Positions 49,815 through 59,100 of a DNA stretch of 64,000 nt are shown one piece after another (position 1 is the stretch's first letter; each line of letters opens with the position of its first letter). The stretch is from Panonychus citri (taxonomy: Eukaryota > Arthropoda > Arachnida > Trombidiformes > Tetranychidae). The notes beneath the pieces were generated by a model. That model was not told where the DNA came from and ran no database searches. It saw only the letters and a list, made by a program, of their open reading frames with translations. Both the position numbers and the translations under genes were made by a program. The stretch lies in contig NW_026515482.1 in assembly GCF_014898815.1 (NCBI RefSeq), positions 1,984,001 through 2,048,000 of the forward strand. The letters run 5' to 3'.

Positions 49815-51759
49815 ACGTACAATTGGTGAAACTGTTAATTGTAACTTTTTCTTAGCTCTTTAATTATTATCAATTAAACATGAATATCAATGGACTGAGA
49901 AAACATTTATGCCACTATTTAGCCCTGAGGGTGATTAACATTTACCTTTGGAGTTGTGAATGAAAGTTCAGAGAGAGAGAAAAACAAAAAGTTGAAATCG
50001 GAATTGGAATCAAATATTATTAAGATTTTCTTGATCTTCTAGTTAATCAATTGATCATATTAACTGGATATTTTCATAATTTGTGATAAATTATTGTCTG
50101 AGAGGGTAAATTGTGATTATAATTAACATCAATTATCATATTGTAATTGATATTATTACAATATGATGAATTTATATATATAAATTATTGTCACAATTTG
50201 ACAATTACAATGATAGTATTAATAATGATCATTGATAATAATAATTTAAATATAACTTTTTTGTTCAACAACGAGTAAGAAAATTGTTATAACTTTAATC
50301 TGTAATAATCAATCATAATCATGATTATCATGATGGTGATTGTGATAATAATATTAAGTGGATGATGAATTAAATTAAATTAAAATGGAAAATAATTTAC
50401 TTGAATGATAATAATGTCATTGGTTGAATTTTGATTATTACAGATTACAGTTATTTTCCTAGTGTTACATTGGTGTAATTTAAATTTTTCACTGATCATA
50501 ATTTAGTTTTCAAACCAATGTAATGTAATTGTACAATATATATATATATGATAATTATTATCAGTTAATCATCATCACAATTTACCCTCTTATAATGATA
50601 ATAATTGTAATCGTAATCATGATCAATTGATTTACTTTTGTAATGTTAACTTGAAAGTTTAATTTCAATGATAATCATTCATGATATTAATATGAGACAA
50701 TTGAAATTGAGAATCCATTTGTTTAATTAATTGTTTGCCTGTTTTGTTTTTCTTTAATTGTTTCTAATTATACTAATTGTAAATCTAATCAACACACAAT
50801 TTGTTTTGTTCATTCATAAATCATTTGATTTTCAAGGTTACCCCTATGACCTTGATTTAGTATTTTGATTTATTATTATATTAAAATTTATGCATCGATA
50901 ATCAAGTGAAAAAAATAGATTAACAATTGATTATCAGGTAAACAATTAACACTAATTACTAATTGTACTATTATTATTATTATTATATAAATGAACAATT
51001 GAAATTTATTGTTTTATATGATTAACAATGTACAAGAAATTTAATCAATAAATTATCCGGGTTTTGTCATTGATTCAACCACCATTTAAGTTGATTAACA
51101 ATTAATCCACAAAAGTAGATGAATAATTGTATTATTAAATGATAATCACACATTTAAGGTTAACAATTAACCAATTGATTTACAAGATTTACTTGATCAT
51201 CAGTTGATTTGTTGCTGTTGCTTTTTTTAAGGAAGTAATCGTAACAATCAAGACCAATTAAGTCTTGATGGTGAACTATTTAACTCTTAATTGTTACATT
51301 AATATAAAGATGAAACAACTGATAACAATTTAATCAACTTTATCAAATGATTTGAATTGAAAACAATAGAGGACAATTTATTTTAATCTATTTAATCTAT
51401 TGAAGATTCAAATTAATCCAAGTAATACAAGTCAAAGTTTTCATTATTATTGAGTTTTTCTTGGAAAATTTCATTACTCTATCTCCATCTATTGGCTCAA
51501 ACAAAGTATCAAATTCACTGAGTTCAATTGTTCAAATGAACTTTCATAGATGGAGCCAAAAAAAGTTACGAAAATAATTGAACCTCAAAGTGAATACAAG
51601 TTATTAGTTGAACCTCTCAAAGTCTTTGACTCAGAATGAATAAAATGTGAAACTTTGAAGAAAAGAACAATTGATCAATTAATCTGATATCTATTCATTA
51701 ACTGTTGAAACAAAAAGAAATAAATTACTTGAGAAAATTAAGAAAATGCCAATTCAATT

Positions 51760-51916
51760 TTCGCGCACAAAAATTTTAGTTATGTAATATTACGATAGAT
51801 GTCGTAGCGAATGGCGTAGTAGCGTGAGGAACAAAGGAAGTTGAAATTTTAGATTTGGTGTCGGCTTGTTAACAATTTTTTCTTGTGTCAATTTATTTAT
51901 ATTTAATTATAATTAG
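51760..51916 (+). promoter_or_regulatory. Probable DDX3 promoter and noncoding first exon
   Basis: A local cluster of CpG-containing words (TTCGCGC, GTCGTAGCG, GGCGTAGTAGCG) stands out at about 51760-51860 in otherwise CpG-poor DNA. It is followed by a putative 5'UTR exon ending at AATTAG before GTGAGT (51917). The exon's 5' end cannot be fixed from sequence. Its position directly upstream of the helicase gene supports the call. Confidence 0.45.
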
Positions 51917-52222
51917 GTGAGTAAATTTAAATATCAATTCAGTAATTTAACCATCGAATCAGTGTTAACTCACTTTAATTTGTTAATGTTCAGTTGAAGT
52001 TTGAATTTAATCTGTGTTTCATTTTTTTCTCTCTCTCCTCTTTACTCCTTTTCTCTCCCTTATTACTTTTCTCTTTTTCTCTTTCTTTTTCTCTCTCTCT
52101 CTCTGTGTTTCTTTTTCTTTTTTTTCTCTCTATCTTTTTCTATCAACTTACCTATCTTATCTCCCTCTTTCTATTGCTCTTTATGGTGCATTATTTTTGT
52201 TCCTTTTTTGTTGTATCTTTAG
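51917..52222 (+). other. DDX3 5'UTR intron
   Basis: Donor GTGAGT at 51917 and acceptor CTTTAG at 52221-52222, preceded by about 200 bases of nearly continuous pyrimidine (52020-52200). The frames in the pyrimidine tract are low-complexity and not coding. Confidence 0.6.
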
Positions 52223-52309
52223 GTGGAACCAATTCTGTTCTATCGTCTATTTAATCGTAAATAAGAAGAAAAAAAGAAACATTAGTAACACAATATTAGT
52301 ATTATTACA

Positions 52310-53615
52310 ATGGTGGATCGAGGTGGAATGAGAGGTATGAGACCAGGACGAGGACGAGGAGGTACTAATACCTTCAGAAGTGAACGCGATAATGATTGGA
52401 GGAATCCTAAAGCAATTAACGAAGAGTCACCTGGTCATGGTGGTGGTGGAGGTGGAGGGTATGTTGCCGGTGGTGGTGGCGGTGGTCCTGCTAATTATGG
52501 AGGAGGATTTAATAGTTATAGAGGAGGTTCCAATAAAGGCTATTTTACTGGTGGTGGTGGTCATGGAGGTGGATATGGAGGTGGCGGTGGTTATGGTGGT
52601 GGTGGCCGTGGTTATAGTGGAAATGGTAGCTCATATCATCATCAATCAAATGCTTCATATAACTTTAGTTATAATCAACATGACTCAAGCGCCTGGACTC
52701 ATTTACAACCTAAAAATGATATGCTTGAAAGAAGTTTATTTGGTGAAGGTCACACTGGAATTAATTTTGACAAGTATGAAGATATACCTGTTGAAATGTC
52801 TGGTGCTGAATGTCCTGAAAATGTTGAAAGTTTTAAAGATATCGAATTTACTGAAATAGTCCGTAATAACGTTGAACTAGCCGGTTATACAAGACCTACA
52901 CCAGTTCAAAAATATGCTATCCCTGTAATCTTGAAGAAAAGAGATTTAATGGCCTGTGCACAAACTGGTTCCGGTAAAACTGCTGCTTTTTTGGCACCAA
53001 TTCTTAATATGATCTTTGCTAATGGACCTCCAAGAGATATGCCACCTTCACGATCTGGTTCTAAGATAAAACAATATCCATTGGCTTTAGTTCTTGCCCC
53101 TACTCGTGAACTTGCTGTACAGATATACGATGAAGCTTGTAAATTTGCTTATAGATCATGTGTCAGACCTTGTGTTGTTTATGGTGGAGCTGATCCGGTC
53201 GCTCAAATGAGAGATTTAGACAAAGGATGCCAGGTTTTAGTAGCAACTCCTGGTAGATTGATTGATATGACGGAAAGAGGTAAAGTTGGACTGGATATGG
53301 TTAAATATCTAGTTCTAGATGAAGCTGATCGTATGTTGGATATGGGTTTTGAACCTCAAATTCGTAAAATTGTTCAACAAGATACCATGCCGCCGGTCGG
53401 TACACGTCAAACTCTTATGTTTTCAGCTACTTTTCCAAAGAAAGTTCAAGAACTGGCTCGTCAATTCCTTGACAATTATATCTTCTTAGCTGTTGGTAGA
53501 GTTGGTAGTACCTCTGAAAATATTACACAAAAATTTTATTGGGTCGGTGAATTAGAAAAAAGATCAATTCTTTTAGATATTCTTACAGCCGATGGATTAA
53601 CAAACTCCGATCCTC
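52310..53615 (+). CDS. DDX3/Belle DEAD-box RNA helicase, coding exon 1
   Basis: An ATP-dependent RNA helicase of the DDX3/Ded1/Belle family, which acts in translation initiation and RNP remodelling, mostly in the cytoplasm. The ATG sits in TTACAATGG, the same context as the Cut-like start. Residues 1-435 hold a Gly-rich N-terminal region (about 45-105), then RecA domain 1. The Q motif is GYTRPTPVQKYAIPV (about 192-206). Motif I is AQTGSGKT (217-224), Ia PTRELA (264-269), Ib TPGR (313-316), II DEAD (337-340) and III SAT (372-374). The exon ends at 53615 before GTAAGT, phase 1. The N terminus is Gly/Arg-rich from the start. The leucine-rich export signal and eIF4E-binding motif described near the N terminus of animal DDX3 are not evident. 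The specific paralogue name is not certain, so no symbol is given. Confidence 0.96.
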
Positions 53616-53859
53616 GTAAGTTACCCAAATCAATCATTTAGTTCAATCTTTTTTCTCTCTCTCTTTCTCTTTCACCCTTTTCTATATTCCCCCGATGACT
53701 CTTATTCTATTTGTCTAAACACTCTTTTTTTAATTCTCTCACGTGCATATTACCATCATTAATTGATTGACAAGGCAAAAATTATATAATAATGACATCA
53801 TTTCTTTTTCTCTTTTTCTCTACTTTTATTTTCGCTTTTTTTTTCTTTATACCTAATAG
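53616..53859 (+). other. DDX3 coding intron 1
   Basis: Donor GTAAGT (exon ends GATCCTC), then pyrimidine-rich sequence and acceptor CCTAATAG. Splicing gives DPPASDSLTLVFVETKKG. Confidence 0.92.
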
Positions 53860-54328
53860 CAGCCTCTGATTCATTGACATTGGTATTTGTTGAGACCAAA
53901 AAGGGAGCTGATTCCTTAGAAACTTTCTTGGACCGTGAAGGATATCCAGTAACAAGTATTCACGGTGATAGATCTCAGAGAGAGCGTGAAGAAGCATTAA
54001 TGTCCTTTAAAACAGGTCGAACACCGATTCTAGTGGCTACCGCTGTTGCTGCTAGAGGACTTGACATACCCAATGTGAAACATGTTATTAACTTTGATCT
54101 TCCAACTGATATTGAGGAATATGTTCACCGTATCGGACGTACCGGAAGAGTTGGTAATTTAGGTACTGCGACTTCATTTTTCAATGAGAAAAATAAAAAC
54201 ATGGCAGCAGATCTAGTTGATCTTCTAACTGAGGCTAAACAAGAAATACCAACATGGTTAACGACTCTCGGTAAAGACGTACAAAGTGAACAAAGGAGCT
54301 CTAATCAAAGAAAATATGGACAAAGAAG
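53860..54328 (+). CDS. DDX3/Belle helicase, coding exon 2 (RecA domain 2)
   Basis: Residues of about 436-591. It carries helicase motif IV (LVFVETKKGADSLE), motif V (VATAVAARGLD, with ARGLD at about 500-504) and motif VI (HRIGRTGR, about 525-532), followed by VGNLGTATSFFNEKN and the EAKQEIPTWL helix typical of DDX3. The exon ends at CAAAGAAG before GTATTT, phase 2. All catalytic motifs are intact across exons 1 and 2. Confidence 0.96.
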
Positions 54329-54497
54329 GTATTTTAATTTTGTTTCTCTAATCAAATCACAATTAGTGGAAATTAGCTTTTTTATCTTTGTTTTGTTTTT
54401 TATTGCGCTAATTTTGTTTCTTCCTCCTATTTTTTTTGTGATCTGTTTCTCTAATATTTGTACTAATGTTGTTTTTGCCATTTACTTTTCAATTTAG
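54329..54497 (+). other. DDX3 coding intron 2
   Basis: Donor GTATTT and acceptor TTTTCAATTTAG. Removal joins YGQR to RFGAGGFGSRDYRQF. Confidence 0.9.
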
Positions 54498-54744
54498 ATT
54501 CGGTGCCGGTGGTTTCGGTTCTCGTGATTATCGTCAATTTGAACGAGGGGGTGTTCGTTCAAATGGTCCAAGTAGAAATGTCTCAAATGTTCCCTATGGA
54601 AGTAACAATTTTGCTGGCTACAATGGAGCTGCTCCTCCTCCTCAACAACCACAACAACAGGGTGGCTCATACATGGGCTATCGTGGGGGTAATTCATACG
54701 GCGGTAATTACAATTCAGGAACTGACTGGTGGGGGGGTTCTTAA
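54498..54744 (+). CDS. DDX3/Belle helicase, coding exon 3 (C-terminal tail)
   Basis: Residues of about 592-673, stopping at TAA (54742-54744). The tail is Gly/Ser/Asn/Gln-rich with RFGAGGFGSRDYRQ at its start and ends in TDWWGGS. A terminal DWWG is a hallmark of DDX3 proteins, so the C terminus is complete. The 673-residue total is close to the usual DDX3 length of about 660. Confidence 0.95.
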
Positions 54745-56109
54745 ACTTAATTCGTAATTTTTTGTAACACATATACAAACACACTAACAAAACTACACAA
54801 CACAAACAACAACAACACACACACACAACACAACACAACACACACTCTCTCTTTCTCTCTATCTCTTGAAATGACAATTGAAAATTGTCAAAACTCCTTT
54901 TGATTGTTTCAATCATTGAAACAGTCAAAACAATGATAATAATAATTAATTAATCTAAAAACAAAACAAAAAAGAAATCAACACGTAAAAACGGATTATC
55001 TCAAAATGAGGATTTTGAATACAAGTAACAAACAAAACAAAACAAACAATTAACAAGATAACTGATCAATCCGAATGAAAAAAAAAACGAAATCATATCT
55101 GAGTCAAAATAAACTATTTATACTTTATCCGATTAATCTAAACTACTACTACAATTACCACGGATTATGATGATGATGATGATTAAAAGAATAACAATCA
55201 AAAATGAGAACAAAAAATTAACGGATTTTTTTCTCTCTCTTCTCCTTTTCTTTACAATCAACTTTCTAGCAATTATAATTTTCCTCAAACTCCTAATCTA
55301 AATCCTCTTGATTGTAATATGTTTAACTTAAACTCTACGATAGTGTTGATAAACAACAGGAACTCAATTTGATATTGATGATAATTCATCACATGTTATT
55401 GACACGTTGCAACTTTAATAAACTAAATTTGAGTAAAAATAAATCAAAAATTATCTTACAAGTTACATGATGAAAATTGAAACTATTACATGGAAATGAA
55501 ATTCTGGTCATTTTATCATATTTGGAAAAACAAATCTAAATTCTGTCAAAATTGTCAGAAAAATTTTTCAATTTTGTTTATGACAGAAAATTTTTTTCTT
55601 CATCTTCACGATAATATTTGAACTTTTTCTTTATCATTGTTTATTATATTTACCAAGAGAATATTTTTATTCATCAAAAATTAGAATTTATCTTTTGATT
55701 TATCATTTAGATTTATTTAAAATCTTCCAAGAAAATGGTCAACCGATGAACCTTATTCGCGGGTCCAGAGATAAACCATTAAAACACCACGAATATTATT
55801 ACTTTTTCATGTGGATTCTATTTTATTCAACACTCGTGCATTTGTCCAGAGCTTTCAATCGGAAAAATTTAATTATTTTCTACAATTCGATGCAATCAAA
55901 TTATGAAGAGAAAATTGAAAAGGAAAAGGAAAATTTCAAAAAAGGCGCTTTTCTCTCCTGGTGGATGTTAAAGCAAAGAAAAAGGATAAGATTTTAACTC
56001 GAATACTTTGTCTGAGATTCTCATTACATCAAAAGTCTGCCACTGAATAACTTGAAACTGTGATCAATCAATTTAATTTTATCTTTGTTTGTACTAATTT
56101 ATATCTTTC
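54745..56109. other. DDX3 3'UTR and spacer before the BCOR-like gene
   Basis: No supported gene. The first part, with CAACA and ACACA runs, is probably DDX3 3'UTR. The frame at 55695-55997 has no recognisable domain or splice context. No promoter or upstream exon of the BCOR-like gene could be fixed. Confidence 0.5.
55109..55443 (+). terminator. Candidate polyadenylation signals for DDX3
   Basis: Three AATAAA hexamers lie at 55109-55114, 55417-55422 and 55438-55443, 365 to 700 bases after the DDX3 stop. AATAAA is frequent by chance in AT-rich DNA, so which of them is used is unknown. Confidence 0.35.
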
Positions 56110-59100
56110 ATGTCTTTTTTTCCGCCACTCCTTCCTCATCTTTCTCCGATTGATTCACCATTACAAGGTTTACCTTTCCACTCTCATCATCCCCACCATG
56201 CTTGGTCTCCGACACCTTCACAAGCCCAAACTCAACAACAACAACATCACCATCACCAACAGCATCAGCAACAGCAACAACAACAACCTCACCTTCATCA
56301 ACAATCTCAACCACAATCACAACATCATCACCACCACCAACAACAACAACAACAACAACAACAACAAGCTCAATATGCTCGCCATTTATTTGATCTTTCT
56401 CGACCCTTTACAACTTACCCGTTCGGTTTTCCCCCTTCAACAACGGGAATTATTGAAAATAGTGGACATGGTCCAAGCTCTTTGAATCCGGGAGCCTTTA
56501 TCAATGGTCACCTTGCTCATCCATATCCATCAATATTTGTTAATCATCATCATCACCTTTGTCCTGAACCATGTTGTGCCATTTCACCTTATTTGGCTGC
56601 GGCTGCGGCTGCGAGGTTACCACCATCTTATTCAGCCAATTCACCTTCACCTTTTAAAAATGGAACTAAAGTAATCCAATCAAATAATAATAATAATAAT
56701 TCGATATCTCTTTCTAATTCATCTACAACCAATAATAATAATGTTGATTATAGTGATACCAATAATATAAATCAACAGCGAAGTGTTATCAAGCAACTTA
56801 TTGATTATAAAGTTCCAAAAAGTGAAAATTTCAACAGTTTACTTGAAAAGCCTTTACAACAACAATTAAATACCTCAAATCGTATTAATAACAATGGTGG
56901 TAGTGTCTCAATCAAAAATGGAGCTGAAGATGTTAGTGTAATTAAACAGCTAATAGATTACAATATATCACCTAAACATAATATTAATAATAATAATAGT
57001 TTTACTAGTTTACTGGAAAAACCTAATCAACATTCAACATTAAATAATAATTGTGGTTTTACAATTAAAAGTGAAAAAGGTTCCGGTAAAAGTGGAGGTG
57101 ATGTTAGTGTGATAAAGCATATAGATAGCAAAGTATTTCCAAAAAATTTCAATAGTTTACTAGAGAAACATAATAATAATAATAATAACCATCATCATCA
57201 TCATCAGCAGCAACAACAACAACAACAACAACAACATCAGCCTAAGCAAAATCAGCTTCATCAACAGCAACAGCAACAGAAACAATCTCATCATCGACAG
57301 CATCAAAATCATCATCAACACCAACCAAACACACCAATTAATGGTAGTCAAAGTAGTGATAATGGTTTCAATAAAAGTGGAAACGGTGATATAAGTGTAA
57401 TCAAGCAGCTCATTGATTACAAAATATTTACTAAAAATAGTAACTCAACTAGTATACTTGAAAAGCCAGTACAACAACAGCAACAGCAACAACAACAACA
57501 ACACCAACAAAACACTAATAGTCGTAAAATTAACGGAGGGCTAAATGGATCAAATAAGAGTGGAAATGATAGTTTTTCCTCTATTGAGAAAAAAACTATC
57601 GAAGTGCAATGTGATGGACCAGATTGGACACCGATCGTTTTATCATCTAAACTGAAACAATGTGTATTTAAACAAATGTCGAAAAAGAATCAACCTTCGA
57701 CAACTAATAATATTACTTCTTGTAATAATAATAATTCTACTACTACTAATAATAATACCAAAAATAATGGATACAATAGTGTAAATAGTAATAGTAATTT
57801 AAAACATAGTCTAATTGATCCAATTGATACTTCAAGGAAAAGGTTAAAATCTGAGGCACGTGGAACATCAACCGGTTCAACAAATGATTCTAATCGACAT
57901 GTAACAATAATATTACTCCCATCACCATCTCCACCACCTCAGGTAGTTACACCTCCACCTCCACCTCCACCATTAACATCATCAGCACCGTTATCATCAT
58001 CAACGTCATCGTCATTATCATCAACATCAACATCAATTTCTATATCAACAACAATAACATCAGCCTCAATTTCAGCACCAACAGTAATATCAACTGCATC
58101 TCCAACAGAAACAACAATATCATTAACAAATTCAACAACAGCAACATCAACACCAACACCAACACCAACAACATCAACGACCAAACCATCAGAAGCAAAA
58201 TGTTCAATTACAAATTCATTAAAATCATCAACAGCAATGACAACGACAACGACAGCAACAACGACGATGACAACGACGATGATAACAACACCAACACCAA
58301 CAGTAATTAAAACTTCAACTATATCATCAAGCAAGAAAATCATTGATGTGGAATCAGCCCCAACTAAAACAAAAACATCGCTATCAACACCAACGTCAGC
58401 AGTATCAAAACCATCACAATCAATAACTGTGACGATACCACCACCCACACCAACAAAAGTTTCAATAAAAACACCGGGATCCAAGTCAACACAAGCATCA
58501 TCATCATCATCAACAACAACAACAACAACAAGTAGCACAAATAGTCAACAACGTGTTCGCCGTCGACGTTTCCGTTCAGGATTAGACATGATAAGAAGCT
58601 CAAAGAATCGGAAAAAGGCGAAACAAGCCAATTTATCAAAACTCAATTCTAAATTGTCTGAAAAAACGATCTCACCAAAAGGAAAACTAAAAAGCATCAA
58701 AAATGATCTTAACGATGTGATTAATAAGCAAACGATTAATAATTTTGATGATGCATCTTCAACATCATCTTCCATTACCACAAACACTTCAACACGAAAC
58801 AATTGCAGTGGCAATGGTGGTGCCGGTGGTGTGGGAGGTAATTTATCACCTTTATCAGTTCCCATTGAGATTAAACGTTTAATGGTTAACAAAGCGCTTG
58901 GTGAGACGGTATTACACAGAGCAGCCCGACAAGGTTATACTCATATTGTACGACATTGCCTAACAACGGGCACTTATGATATAAACGCTCGTGACAATGC
59001 CGGTTATACACCTTTACATGAGTGTTGTTCACGAGGTCATCTTGAGATTGCTCGTGCCTTATTGGAAAATGGTGCTGATGTCGATTCATCGGCAACCGGT

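Larger units (their letters stand above)
37301..51850. other. Intergenic region, CAATTA/TAATTG-rich
   Basis: About 14.5 kb without a supported gene. Over much of it, especially 37.3-38.9 kb and 42.4-51.5 kb, GA and GAT repeats become rare and short words such as TTAATTG, CAATTAA and TTGTTACAATTA dominate. It holds CCCTSAGGG palindromes at 38068-38076 and 49923-49931, a CTCF-like core at 49806-49814, and long GA/CT tracts at 39728-39782 and 41251-41281. A frame at 39095-39298 is less repetitive than most but shows no domain and lacks gene structure. Confidence 0.6.

Noticed and set aside
30608..51850. A displaced Cut homeodomain exon in the 3' desert
   Set aside because: No coding for the invariant WF-N-R helix was found by eye, and the post-homeodomain motifs already lie in exon 5 with no intron before them.
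55695..55997. 100-codon frame between DDX3 and the BCOR-like gene, considered as an upstream BCOR exon or a small gene
   Set aside because: No recognisable domain, no GTAAGT-like donor that would join it to 56168, and ordinary AT-rich composition.
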